Part shown: piece after piece, positions 13,001 through 18,938 of the stretch
Layout of the letters: every line of letters starts with the position of its first letter
How positions within the stretch are numbered: position 1 is the stretch's first letter
From: Planctomycetota bacterium
GTDB lineage: Bacteria > Planctomycetota > JAPUJT01
Assembly: GCA_027296055.1 (NCBI GenBank)
Contig: JAPUJT010000063.1
Coordinates: forward strand, 1 to 38,527
Length of the DNA: 38,527 nt
Direction of reading: 5' to 3'
Notes under the pieces: generated by a model
Told to the model about the DNA's origin: nothing
Seen by the model: only the letters and a program-made list of their open reading frames with translations
The model's database searches: none
Translations under genes and position numbers: made by a program

Positions 13001-15574
13001 CACGGTGATGGGACCTATGTCCGCCTGACTGTCCCAGACGAAGTCATGGGACACGCCGGCCGGATCGGCCGCCAGGGACGCCACGCCGTCGCTCCCCGTG
13101 GCCGCCTCCGTGGCGAACCCGCCGAAGGTCGCCCCGCTGTCGAAGTAGTAGAGCACGTCGATATCCACAAGGTCCGATTCATCGTCGAACAGGCTGTACC
13201 GGAGGAGGACATCGTTCGATGAAGGATTCGCGGGGGCAGTCGTGATGACGATGGTTGGCTCGTTGTTGTTGTCGATCCGGAATGGAGACTGGAAGGCGAC
13301 CGTTCCCGTCCCGCTCGGGTCCGAGGGTGTGATCAGTAGCTCAGCGTTGTTGAAGTCGGCCGCCCCGAAGTCGGCCAGAGTGTCCCAGACGAAGTTGTGA
13401 GAGATCCCCGTGGGGTTGGAAGAGATGCCCGTGATCGTGTTGCCCGAGATTGTCCCCTCGTCGGCGCTGAGAAGAGTGGCAGGGGAAAAAGTCGGGGCAC
13501 CCCCGGCCCGGACCTGGACGACGATGTCGACCGGATCGCCGTTGAAATCTGCGAGCCTGTAGTCCACCTGGACTTGCCCGGAGACGACGTCTTCTTCCTT
13601 GGGGAACTCGATGAAGGCGTACGGCTGCTGGTTGTTCTGGACGAGGAAGGGAGCGCTCGTGGCGGGCATCCCCGTGCTGAAGGAATCGCTCGGGATGATC
13701 CGTACCTTGACGAACGTCGATACCGGACCCACATCCGGCAGGGAGTTCCACCCGATGCTATGGGGGACCCCGGTGGTGGAGGTGACGAGCCCCGCGGTGC
13801 TCCCGATCAGGTTGGCAGGTACGATCACCCCCCAGGTGGTCCCGTCATCCGTCGAGAAGTCGGCGGTGATCGAGGCGTTGTCGCTCGTCGCGTCGAGGAG
13901 ACGAAAATCGATTTCGACCCCGAACGTGGCGTCGATGCTGTCGAGGATCGCGATCGGCGGCTCGTTGCCTATCCGGAAGTCGTTGCTCACGACGGTCACG
14001 CTGTTCGCCCCGGCCGTGTCGGTGGCGGTGAATCGGAGCCATACGGGCTTGGCCGCCACGAGACCGTCGATGCCATATTCCCACTGGAAGCAGTGCTGGA
14101 CGCCGGGAGAGGGGAGCGATGCGCGCCCGACCGGAAGGTCGCAGGGCACGGCCCCGCCGCAGCCCGTGCCACCGGTGCCGCCGGTGGCCGGAAACCAGGG
14201 GGGAGCGGCGTTGTTCTGGCTGAACTCGACCGTGACGTTGAGGGGCTCCGACTCCTCATCGATCAGGGTGTAGCAGACAGGCACGTTCGGTCCGAGCTGA
14301 TCCTGTGGAATCGCCGAGACGACGACGCTGGGAGGCGTGTTCCCCACCTCGAACGATGTGAGCCCCGACACGCCGGCGAACATCGGCGGATTGCTCTCGA
14401 TGGGTGTGAGCCTGATCTGGATCATGATCCGGCTCGTCTGCAGAGTCGGGATGTCGGCGGCGAAGTCCCACTCGAATGTGTGTGCGATCCCCGTCGGCGA
14501 CGCGGTGAGCATCAGGACCCCATCCCCGCCCGGCCCCGGAGTGGCCGGCGCGAACGTGAGCCCCCCGTCGGCGGAGAACTGCGGGGCTATGTCCACGAAA
14601 TCACCACGATCGTCGATCAACGAGTAGTCGACGAAGGTGGTCGTGTCGGCCGGCCCAACAGGAGGGGCGGAGAGCTGGAGTGAAATCACCTCCGGGGGCG
14701 AGTTGCCGACGAGGAAGATTCTGGAGTCGGGGACGGAGCTGATCAGGCCCTTCACGTCGGTCGGCGTGATGCGGAGGATCGCAGAGATGCTCTGCGTGAG
14801 GACGCCCGGGACATCGGCGAAGAAGTTCCAGACGTAAACATGGTTGGCGCCGCCCACCGGGGCGCCGAGACCCGAAGTCCCCTCGCTCCCGGGTCCCTCG
14901 GATGCTGGGGCGAAGGTGGTCCCCGCGTCGACGGAGAACTCTGCCACTATGTCCACGTCGTCGCCGTTGGGATCAAAAAGCGTGTAGTCGATCGTCGCGA
15001 AAAAATCCGTGGCCGTTGCCACGGCGCTGATTATTCCTACGGAGGGGCCCTGGTTTCCGAGCTGCGTCTGTGCGGGGGTCCCTACCGCGCCCTTGCTGTC
15101 GGTGGGAGTGAACTGGAGCGTCACGTCGTAGTCGGTCGTCTGGTACAGAGTCAAGTTATTGTTGAAGACGTCGTTGAAGATGTCCCAGACGTATAAGTGA
15201 CCCGTGCCGATCATGGACGATTCGAGGCCGGTCACCCCCTCGCTGGGAGGTCCCACAAGCTCCGTCGCCAGGTTGAACGGCCCGGCGGGGCTAGTCGACC
15301 ACTCGACGAGCAAGTTGGCCGTGCCTCCATCCGGGTCGATCAGGTCGTAGTCGATCGTGGTGAAGAGCTGAGTGGTGACGGGATGGGTGACGCCGACGAA
15401 GGTGACCGACGGGGCCTGGTTGGTGGGCTTCCCCCCTCCTCCCCCGCCCCCGGCAGTGGCCAGGACGATGGCCGCTCCAATGTAGGCGCATCCTGTCAGG
15501 TTCAATGCCAGGAACAGGGCGGCGATCGTACCGAGAAGCGGAATTCTGGCCGACGAGGACCGACGCGGGTGCAT
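1100..15574 (-). CDS. Giant multidomain lipoprotein: 8 sandwich modules, 9 IPT/TIG domains, 9 YVTN-type beta-propellers
   Basis: The protein has 4824 residues from the ATG at 15574, chosen because GGAGGAG lies three bases upstream and it begins a lipoprotein signal peptide (lipobox LTGC, Cys29, Ala at +2: predicted outer-membrane lipoprotein). The frame is open 21 codons further upstream without a ribosome site. A Gly-rich linker is followed by seven modules of about 115 residues (52-890), one TIG domain (about 891-985), an eighth module (to about 1097) and propeller 1 (about 1098-1458). Then TIG plus propeller alternate eight more times with a period near 420 residues. Propeller blades show the YVTN pattern (AYVTN...SVIDLATHQV...IPVGNGP). 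TIG domains show ITGSGFDP...VLVNG. About 20 blades carry an Asp-rich insert (DTDNDPxTTDxGAPxGxTR). The protein is acidic and rich in Asp, Thr and Val, as expected for an exported structure. Known roles of these folds are adhesion and protein or glycan binding; the specific ligand is unknown. No enzyme motif was recognised. Confidence 0.9.
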   Translation of the reverse strand: MHPRRSSSARIPLLGTIAALFLALNLTGCAYIGAAIVLATAGGGGGGGKPTNQAPSVTFVGVTHPVTTQLFTTIDYDLIDPDGGTANLLVEWSTSPAGPFNLATELVGPPSEGVTGLESSMIGTGHLYVWDIFNDVFNNNLTLYQTTDYDVTLQFTPTDSKGAVGTPAQTQLGNQGPSVGIISAVATATDFFATIDYTLFDPNGDDVDIVAEFSVDAGTTFAPASEGPGSEGTSGLGAPVGGANHVYVWNFFADVPGVLTQSISAILRITPTDVKGLISSVPDSRIFLVGNSPPEVISLQLSAPPVGPADTTTFVDYSLIDDRGDFVDIAPQFSADGGLTFAPATPGPGGDGVLMLTASPTGIAHTFEWDFAADIPTLQTSRIMIQIRLTPIESNPPMFAGVSGLTSFEVGNTPPSVVVSAIPQDQLGPNVPVCYTLIDEESEPLNVTVEFSQNNAAPPWFPATGGTGGTGCGGAVPCDLPVGRASLPSPGVQHCFQWEYGIDGLVAAKPVWLRFTATDTAGANSVTVVSNDFRIGNEPPIAILDSIDATFGVEIDFRLLDATSDNASITADFSTDDGTTWGVIVPANLIGSTAGLVTSTTGVPHSIGWNSLPDVGPVSTFVKVRIIPSDSFSTGMPATSAPFLVQNNQQPYAFIEFPKEEDVVSGQVQVDYRLADFNGDPVDIVVQVRAGGAPTFSPATLLSADEGTISGNTITGISSNPTGISHNFVWDTLADFGAADFNNAELLITPSDPSGTGTVAFQSPFRIDNNNEPTIVITTAPANPSSNDVLLRYSLFDDESDLVDIDVLYYFDSGATFGGFATEAATGSDGVASLAADPAGVSHDFVWDSQADIGPITVANILLRITPRDNPDLSLGQGLAVTTPTFTVENDPGIAPPNIAAITPPTGNVLQSTSVIITGTGFITGSVAEVGGVPLSPQSVVNPNTIVGTVLPEPTGTPGFADLTVTNINGSSTLTNGFRYTEAPTAIIDPGLTGSSQGGNVIVSYDLVDPESDISSIAVGFSTDSGVTFGPATSAAGGDGITGLATSPGGTPHIFLWNSVADGVGLTAPETAVQFRIVPSDVASGTAGISGDFEVDNSVGRFALVSNWYEGTVSVVDTVNLAEIDTDNDPGTTFPPTAPAGISRIPVGLNPYGIEVNKRGDRAVVGNYGADTISIIDLNTYLVINTVNAGNGPTDVAFDHDGSRIFVLNDLADTIAVFDAATGSEIDTDGNPATTDAGLMTGITRIKSISSAGFLQMANGGSILYAGMNHVIDTTTYADLGSAGLVSTNHFVPLTDGKHLYSGQLTGRLAVLRTDIRAEIDLDDDASTTGPGFPPTGINRIDVGPRSRFIGVHGTRAYVVDSTDYTVSIVDTTTHLEIDADNDPGTTFPASAPAGINRIPLVSFGDPYEIIINSIGSSGLVANFAIDTVTILEFGSNTPLGDVAVGDGPRRIALTRRGTTEPIPPAIHRAVPDFGRALDTITIVGTGFDLTPANNIVEFGGVGAVVMTASATSLTVEVPAGVTQGDDITVEVALDRSNAVRFTPVTGPFVYVASEGRDVLAVLDQGAGFKVVGAIPVGNGPWGVAVSPSGDRAYVANRFSSDMSVVDLATHTVVATVPVGPGPRSLDTSVDGSLIFVHNVGDFTLSVIDAVTLTEIDTDNNINTTDPGLVTGLTRIKSLFYSPKVTALPTGDRVMIGNTDIIDIATYTKLPQMPIFNNRGYAIGDDSEAMYYTSSSSNLTRFPFWFRREIDLDDNLSTTSTGAPTGITRASTGTTPVAIAVRGDRIWTVNSTNREIGVYDRPTFTELDTDADPLTTDAGAPPGVTRFPIPYDNAQDFLVNAGGTEGYLSHYNWGRLQVADLVNYNIVTEPVVGTAARHFDFGLPTTSEPLPPVIESLSGPVMREGTSFTISGSGFDPVLANNTVFVGGLLATVTAATTTTLDTSVPTGALTGDVTVTVGSLTSNPVHLHVSAGPFIYVTSWDPDGVVILDLAMPDLEPVGLIPTGANPVDLTIHPDGSTLYSANSGSSNVTVIDLVTHTAVTSIPVGSNPQGVAINGDGSKLLANCVNVITIYVIDTATNSVTNTVSHSGWGNPFPIQSGGSEAYIGGRQIFDVVAEQTLGLLDVPSFASADRLKILPGDRYGWMTDNSFDNISIIDLRQRKEIDIDNDASTTSGGAPVGSGITRFAAGDGCQNMAYAAGKMYITNTVDTDISVFDVATRTEIDTDNDFLTTDTGAPAGMTRVRPGGFTLNEIVASSTGATLYVSMSGSDVISIIQHDVPSDTYSATVQISVGDNPRQILIGKASAAEPIGPVVASISGGVVRIGDTLFITGSGFDPIIGNNIVLVNGIVATVVSASATMLEIIIPAGATSGDLTVEVLGIVSNGFFVNVSAGPFAYVACALGDLVSVIDLATMQVVDGIPVGNDPRGIKVLPDGSKAYVTNFTGDSISVIDLATHQVISTFATGNGPDSIAVHPDGTRVYVLLRNISQTAVIDTATDTEIDVDGNPLNGLTRITGTNWSHELVINQQGTEMIVGGYQRYDVDPLSGTLYQFLGNLDQGPSTPDRVAFLDGGVEMWRTDDSADNVAVYLMFLRKQLDIDRNSSTTSTGAPLTGFTRIPAGNSPREILAFGGTAVVANFLADTISVYDVATRTQLTSFAVGADGPWVLDGDPGTSLIVVGGFNNDVASIVDVSIPTAPVLLADITVGNQPYDVAMGKATAAEPLPPRIVRLTTRIGNTGDAIRITGTGFDPTPTSNTVLFNGTAATVSAASATSLDVTVPVGATTGNLTVEVGGLVSNGILVHVDAGPFVYVNSILPDGVVVIDRALQEAIDLIPTGLDPREMVIVADGSRLYTANEIDDSVTAIDLATHTVITTINLGALGRDRAVTITANADGTKVFVFNYNSSNVSVIDTDPLSGTYHTEIGLVTGIVSRGGLEAEAGGARAYAGSWEIIDLVSNSEIGLIDPAPSTTNDRLLILPGDRFAWRADNSADTIGVVNLKLRKEVDIDDDASTTSAGAPLGSGVTRITAGDGPQNMAVAGGRVYVSNTVDEDLSVIDIATMTEIDTDNDPATTDAGAPLGMTRIRSGGINPNGIAPDVANNKAYVAIFQTSGLVTVIDYDPIADTYAASAHITVGNSPESVLLGKASTSEPVGPIVADLGGGVVRIGNTLIITGSGFDPVIGNNIVFVNGMAATVTFASTTELRVTIPVGATTGDLTVEVSGITSNPTFLHISTGPFAYVPCRTADLVSVIDLATMQVVAGIPVGNEPRGIAILPDGSKAYVSNFLSDNISVIDLETHQVVNTFSMGDGPEAIAAHPDGTRVYVQLRQLNRTGVIDTATDTEVDTDFNSGTTDPGAPAGVTRIDDQGYTEQLAINQQGTEMLARSYRRIDVDPLSPTLYQILPNYFQAPSAQDRGVYLDGGVEYWRSDDNVDQVGVYLTFLLKQIDIDNNYSTTSNQAPQTGISRIIAGDGPKGIAQAAGNVFVANSNVDSLSVFDVATRSLLTTLPIGADFPDVVAADAASSLVLVVGQNNDVVSIVDVTIPSTPVLLVDLTVGDVPTDIAIGKPTAAEPLPPRIVRPSTRIGKIGDIITITGEGFDPVPVGNTVLFNGTAATVNSATATLLDVTVPAASTTGNLTVEVGGLVSNEVLFHVNAGPFLYVNSFFPDGVVVIDPVLQEAIDLLPTGANPLGMVIVPDGSRLYTANEIGDSVTAIDLDSHTVIATIATADRTNYIVTNGDGTRVFTQNRNPGSISVIDTDPLSPSYHTEINEVFTVFNWWGFVAESGGARAYTGTTETIDLTNEVEIVNIDLGGATNSSADRLVILPGDAFAWRSDNSTDNISLVNLRLRREVDIDNDGATTSAGAGAGVTRMAAGDGPQYMQIAGGRMYVSNLIGDNISVFDIAGMTELDTDNNPLTTDTGAPAGITRIVPGGLNPSEIAPDVPNDLAYVAMDSSDLVTVIDFDPIGDTYAKIANITVGDRPQVVLLGKAGGITSGGPVIVDLSAGLARVGDTIFIQGSGFDPIPGNNTVLVDGMVATVVSATSTMLEITIPGGVMSGLITVEVNFVVSNPTFISVGVGPFAYVACTSANLVAVVDLSLQEVVTGIPVGPSPTGIVVLPDGSKAYVTHNSSTSSDISIIDLNTHQVTNLALPRLTATRPEAIAVHPDGTEVYVALRNFSHVAVIDTATDTEIDTDNNALTTDAGAPAGVTRITGVNEYWEFDVNPEGTILLAGSWRQIDVEPTSAQLYQLMGTYETGGSTADRIEFIDGGAEAWRTDNSAANVALVKTFLRREIDIDIDVNTTSSAAPIGVSRPPAGSGPRGIVSFGGKVWVGNNTSDTVSVYDVATRTETTQIALGTQYPWELAIDDRGMFVIVSARDTDSVTLIDAATDTVLIDLTVGNSPREVAVGKATTAEPIPPRITSLDTNIGISGDVVDITGVGFDSTPTNNTVLFDATAAVVNSASATLLNVTVPVAATTGLVTVEVGGLVSNGAQFWVTGGPFAYVTDRNGGRNGLLVVGLDPGILETIRFVPTGINPQPRRVAIVPAGPNAGDIYVTNYNEDTLSIIDGVTHIEVANLAAGNGPEDVRITPDGTSAYVMSIFTAEVLKFDTATRTDTGVFIAIGGNTGDLAMDPTGMWLIADGDDVIDLTTDTITGTTGLAGETAIEPLGTFAYIVQTASENVAVVDLTVAPAFPEIAPRIFIGLNVGTNTPTEIVMDPINSRAYVIARSRNNVVFIDTTTHLEIDTDDNPLTTDPDAPTGFSRAFPGGITFEYIAVDSIPNVFVLAAGRDVLSIMDPMDPLLGLLPVQVSHITVGNSTYGVAVTP

Positions 15575-15643
15575 AGTCTCCTCCCTAGAGATTGAGCGCA
15601 GATCTGGTTGTAATTGCTGGAGCCCCCTACGCAGCAAGATGAG

Positions 15644-15673
15644 AGTTTAATCGCTCTCCGGCATCCGGATCAA
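15644..15673 (-). promoter_or_regulatory. Weak candidate promoter for the giant lipoprotein gene
   Basis: TTGATC (15673-15668) and TAAACT (15649-15644) lie 18 bases apart on the minus strand, about 70 bases upstream of the ATG at 15574. Each hexamer matches 4 of 6 consensus positions, so support is modest. The same -35 and spacing occur before the downstream paralogue. Confidence 0.25.
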
Positions 15674-15735
15674 GAGGCCCGGCGGACCCTCCCACAGGAC
15701 CCGGATCGCCGTCAAAAGCGCCACGGGATACACCC

Positions 15736-15764
15736 TTGGCAGTCGGGAAGAGTCTCGTTATGAT
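15736..15764 (+). promoter_or_regulatory. Candidate sigma-70 promoter for the lipoprotein-phosphoesterase-kinase genes
   Basis: TTGGCA (15736-15741) and TATGAT (15759-15764) are separated by exactly 17 bases; both hexamers match the consensus at 5 of 6 positions. It points toward the gene starting at 15944. Confidence 0.55.
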
Positions 15765-15943
15765 CCTTCGCCTAGTTCCGGCCTCTCCCGGCACGGTTCG
15801 GTGAGAACGTCGGAGCCGTGTCCCTGTCAGAACCCTGTGTGAGATAAGCGGGCCAGGCGACGGGGTGGGCGTCTCCAGCGGGAGGCACGGGAGTGGGTTC
15901 GTATCCCCAACGGTGACCAGGAGGGAGTGGAGAGAATAACCGC

Positions 15944-16774
15944 ATGATCAGTCAACGATTTTCCACGCTCCTGCTCGGCTCGGTCCTGCTCTTCCTGATC
16001 GGGTGTGCCGTAGGGGTCAGATCCCGCCCGGGGGACGAGGAGGTATACTCGCGCTCCGCGCCGACGAGAGAGGCGATGTACGGGGGACCTGAAACCGCCA
16101 ATCCCGAGGCTAGCTCGTTGATGTACGAGCTCGGGGTTTCCATTCCGGCGGCGGGCGACTTGCTCCTCGACGCAGACCCCGGCCTGGGCGGGTCCATCAT
16201 CGGAAGCTATCACATCATGGATCTCGACGAGTGGCCCTATCCCTTTCGCCTGGTTCCCGAGCTCGGCCTGAACATGATGTTCACGGGAGCGAGTGGAGTC
16301 GAGGAAGAACAGGGCGCCGTCTTCGGAGGACAAGCGGGTAACTTCCGTCAAGAGACGACCGTCTACGGAATCACCGTGGGCCCCCGGCTGGCCAAGACTC
16401 ACTATTTCGACAAGGGCCGCGGCGACGAGACCCACTCCTACGTTCAACTCTTCACCGACGCGGGGTTCGGTGGATACATGACCCGCATCGAGGTCGACTT
16501 CCCCCGGGGTAAGGACGGGGGGCACGAGGTCGACAAGACCAGCGACTTCGGGTTCAACTTTGGCGCCGGGCTGGTCCTGAGCCTCACGGACAGCGTCTTC
16601 ATTGGTGGCTCCATTCGCATGCACTGGATTCTGTTCCGTCCCGAGAAAGATGAGCCTTTTCTCGGCCAGAAGGGCCAAGGGATCCATGACGGTGTATTTG
16701 CCGACAGCGGGGGGGGGAGATCCGACGATCTCATCTTCTTGGTCATCGGCGTCGCCATGGGGATCAAGTTCTAG
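15944..16774 (+). CDS. Lipoprotein with outer-membrane barrel-like features
   Basis: The 276-residue product begins with a lipoprotein signal peptide (hydrophobic core, lipobox LIGC, Cys21, Ala at +2). The ATG at 15944 has GGAGGGAGTGGAGAG upstream, somewhat distant. The mature part shows alternating hydrophobic and glycine-containing stretches (YELGVSIPAAG, YGITVGPRLA, FGFNFGAGLVLSL, FIGGSIRMHW) and ends in Phe (VAMGIKF). Those are features of small outer-membrane beta-barrels that use a C-terminal aromatic residue. The combination of a lipobox and barrel-like strands is less common, so a plain signal peptide with a chance Cys is possible. No family recognised. It is divergent from the giant lipoprotein gene and 66 bases upstream of the metallophosphoesterase gene, probably in the same transcript. 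Function unknown. Confidence 0.75.
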   Translation: MISQRFSTLLLGSVLLFLIGCAVGVRSRPGDEEVYSRSAPTREAMYGGPETANPEASSLMYELGVSIPAAGDLLLDADPGLGGSIIGSYHIMDLDEWPYPFRLVPELGLNMMFTGASGVEEEQGAVFGGQAGNFRQETTVYGITVGPRLAKTHYFDKGRGDETHSYVQLFTDAGFGGYMTRIEVDFPRGKDGGHEVDKTSDFGFNFGAGLVLSLTDSVFIGGSIRMHWILFRPEKDEPFLGQKGQGIHDGVFADSGGGRSDDLIFLVIGVAMGIKF

Positions 16775-16840
16775 CCTGGCATTCTTGCCCCGCTCCACCG
16801 ACCCCTTCCCTCACTCCTCTTCTTCAGATACTCTCGGTTC

Positions 16841-17578
16841 ATGCGCATCGTCGCAATTTCCGACATCCATCTAGGTCGCAAGTCTAGCCGGGCAAGGAAG
16901 GTGAGGTCGCTCCAGCCCCTCTTCGAGGGCGCAGACCTGGCCGTCATCAACGGAGACGGCGTCGATTTCGGCTGGATGCCCTCCGAGGACGCCTTTCGAT
17001 GGCAGCGCGAGCTCGTCGATTCTCTTCGAGAGGTGTGCCCGCGTGTCATCTGGGTGCGAGGCAACCACGACCTGCCTGTCGAGGGTCCTATCTTTCATCG
17101 AGAGGGCGATCTCGTCTTCACGCATGGGCACGCCCTCTTCGACGTCCCTCGAGGAACGCGCACGTATCAGGAGGCCTTCGAGGCCGTGTACGACGTGCAT
17201 TTCCGCCGCCACTCCACCCATCATCTGGGCGGGACCGTCGCCAACTTTGCCGATCGGCTCGCGGGGCACATCGTCCCGTTGAAGATCGCTTCCCGGTGGA
17301 ACATCGGTGACCCTGGTTCCGTGGACCTCTCCTTGCTCCTGCGGGCGGCGGGCGAGGAGGTTCGCACCGTCGTGATAGGTCATCTCCATATCACCGGAAT
17401 TCTTCCGCGGAAGAACCAGACGGTCTATATCACGGGCGCCTGGACGGGTCGGGCTCCGACCACCGCCTTCGTCCACGATGGCGGGGAATCCGCCCTCCTG
17501 CGTGTCGTCCCCGACGGAGATCGGTTCCGTCTGGGGGAGCGGATTCCATCGCCTCCCCCCATCCTGGCCTCTAGATGA
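16841..17578 (+). CDS. Calcineurin-like metallophosphoesterase
   Basis: This is a 245-residue cytosolic enzyme of the binuclear-metal phosphoesterase superfamily. The metal ligand motifs are in canonical order: D8-x-H10 (SDIHLG), GD (NGDG, Asp39), GNHD (Asn75-His76), THGH (His95, His97) and GHLH near the C-terminal third. The size and motif spacing resemble the UDP-2,3-diacylglucosamine hydrolase (LpxH)/YbbF-like group, but I do not see enough to assign LpxH. The start at MRIVAISD is fixed by the family's N-terminus; the upstream Shine-Dalgarno is poor, so translation may depend on the preceding gene. Its stop overlaps the start of the kinase gene (ATGA), which implies translational coupling and perhaps related sugar-phosphate metabolism (inference). 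Confidence 0.85.
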   Translation: MRIVAISDIHLGRKSSRARKVRSLQPLFEGADLAVINGDGVDFGWMPSEDAFRWQRELVDSLREVCPRVIWVRGNHDLPVEGPIFHREGDLVFTHGHALFDVPRGTRTYQEAFEAVYDVHFRRHSTHHLGGTVANFADRLAGHIVPLKIASRWNIGDPGSVDLSLLLRAAGEEVRTVVIGHLHITGILPRKNQTVYITGAWTGRAPTTAFVHDGGESALLRVVPDGDRFRLGERIPSPPPILASR

Positions 17579-18720
17579 CGAGGCCTTCCCCCGGCCGCCC
17601 TCTTGCCGAGGCTATCGCCGCGGAGAAGTTCGTCGAGATCTACGGCCAGGCCCCCGAGCTGACCACCTGGGCCCCCGGCAGGGTCAACCTGATCGGGGAT
17701 CACACGGACACGAGCGAGGGGTTCGTTCTTCCCGTCGCGCTGGGACTAGGCGTCGGGATCGCTCTTCGTCCCCTCGCGGCCAGTCGGGCCCGCCTCCGGT
17801 CCCTCGACAGCGGCGGTGTCTGGGAGGGCCGATGGGGGCGGACGGTCGGGACTTCCGGATGGGAGAGATACCCGCAGGCGGTCGCGAGCTCTCTCCTGCA
17901 AGAGGGATATGATCCGCCGGGGTGCGAGGCCTTGATTGCATCCGACTTGCCGATGGAGGAAGGCCTCGGGTCATCGGCAGCGCTCCAGGTCGCCTTCGCC
18001 CGGGGGCTATTGGGTCTGCTCGGGAAGGAGATGGATCCGGTCCATATCGCTCAGGTCTGCCAACGAGCCGAGAGTGAGTACGTGGGGGTCAGGTGCGGGA
18101 TCATGGATCCGTTCTGCTCTTCGGTCGGCAGGCACCCGATGGCGATCTTCATCGATACCCGGTCTCTCGAACATCGTTTTCTTGGACTGCCGAGTGCATG
18201 TCGGGTCGCCGTCGTCGCGTCAGGTGTGTCTCGCGATCTCGCCACGTCTCCCTACAACCAGCGTCGTCGAGAGGTAGAGTCGGCATCCCGGCATCTCGGC
18301 TTGCCGAACCTCCGTGACCTACCGGCCTCCGGAGCAGAGGGGTTGATCAACACCCTCCCGTCTCCAGAGCGACAGCGGGCGAGGCACGTCTTCTCGGAGA
18401 ACGCCCGGGTCCTCGATGCGGTCCAGGCTCTCGAGACGGGGGACCCGGTGAGACTTGGCCGTCTCATGAACGAGTCTCACGTCTCCCTCCGGGATGACTT
18501 CCAAGCGAGTTGCCATGAGCTGGATCTACTCACTTCCATCCTTCGAGGCCATCCGGGATGCCACGGGGCGCGCCTCACCGGCGCCGGTTTCGGCGGGGCG
18601 GCAGTCTGTCTTGTCGAGGCGGGCCGGGCGGAGCAGGTCCTGTCGGAGGCGCTGAGTGAGTACGCCCGGAATATTGCCGGAGAGAGTCCACCCGTCCTGG
18701 CGCTGATACCTCATCCCTGA
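17575..18720 (+). CDS. galK: GHMP-family kinase, galactokinase type
   Basis: The 381-residue protein has the galactokinase architecture. It has the N-terminal sugar-binding signature GRVNLIGDHTD (Arg36, Asp42, His43, Asp45), the GHMP phosphate loop GLGSSAAL (about 131-137), the catalytic Asp in CGIMDPF (Asp178) and the C-terminal GARLTGAGFGGAAV motif. Galactokinases phosphorylate galactose at C1 with ATP in the Leloir pathway. The usual Glu of GEHTDY is Asp here, the following Tyr is Thr, and GIMDQF reads GIMDPF, so another sugar substrate is possible. Other Leloir genes (galT, galE) are not in the window. The start codon overlaps the stop of the metallophosphoesterase gene by four bases. The family call is firm; the galactose specificity is not. 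Confidence 0.85.
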   Translation: MTRPSPGRPLAEAIAAEKFVEIYGQAPELTTWAPGRVNLIGDHTDTSEGFVLPVALGLGVGIALRPLAASRARLRSLDSGGVWEGRWGRTVGTSGWERYPQAVASSLLQEGYDPPGCEALIASDLPMEEGLGSSAALQVAFARGLLGLLGKEMDPVHIAQVCQRAESEYVGVRCGIMDPFCSSVGRHPMAIFIDTRSLEHRFLGLPSACRVAVVASGVSRDLATSPYNQRRREVESASRHLGLPNLRDLPASGAEGLINTLPSPERQRARHVFSENARVLDAVQALETGDPVRLGRLMNESHVSLRDDFQASCHELDLLTSILRGHPGCHGARLTGAGFGGAAVCLVEAGRAEQVLSEALSEYARNIAGESPPVLALIPHP

Positions 18721-18749
18721 AGGCGTTCAGGGTCGAAATAATCAGTTCA

Positions 18750-18822
18750 AACACGACAAACGATATTGTTGTTTATTTTGACGTTATCGTTGAAAATGTT
18801 GTGGTTTATCGTTGAAACTGTT
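18750..18822. repeat. Three copies of AACA-N5-AACGATA in AT-rich DNA
   Basis: The gap between the kinase gene and the next gene is conspicuously AT-rich for this genome. It holds one direct copy (18750-18765) and two reverse-strand copies (18785-18800 and 18807-18822) of a 16-base motif, AACA-N5-AACGATA. The two reverse copies are 22 bases apart, two helical turns. This spacing and the position about 120-190 bases before the ATG at 18939 suggest operators for a transcription factor. No good sigma-70 promoter overlaps them, and I cannot name the regulator. Confidence 0.5.
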
Positions 18823-18938
18823 GTATTCTGACATGGGAGTGGGGTGCCAGAGGGCCCCGCTCCACCCACTCGTTTTCACACAAGAGTCGGAGCAGGCCCC
18901 GGACACCGAACGCGCGGGGGGTCGAGAAGGACGGTCTG

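Larger units (their letters stand above)
15575..15943. other. Divergent intergenic region (369 bases)
   Basis: This gap separates the giant lipoprotein gene (minus) from the barrel-like lipoprotein gene (plus). Apart from one candidate promoter in each direction and the two ribosome-binding sites at its edges, I see no gene, RNA or repeat in it. The plus-strand leader from the candidate promoter would be about 170 bases long, which leaves room for regulation of the mRNA, but I recognise no riboswitch. Confidence 0.6.

Noticed and set aside
1355-14683. Long plus-strand open frames opposite the giant gene (for example 1355-3121, 3149-5077, 8153-9637, 10742-12436, 13397-14683)
   Set aside because: They are antisense shadows of a long high-GC repeated gene; their translations are Arg/Gly/Asp/His-rich, without domains, and lack ribosome sites.
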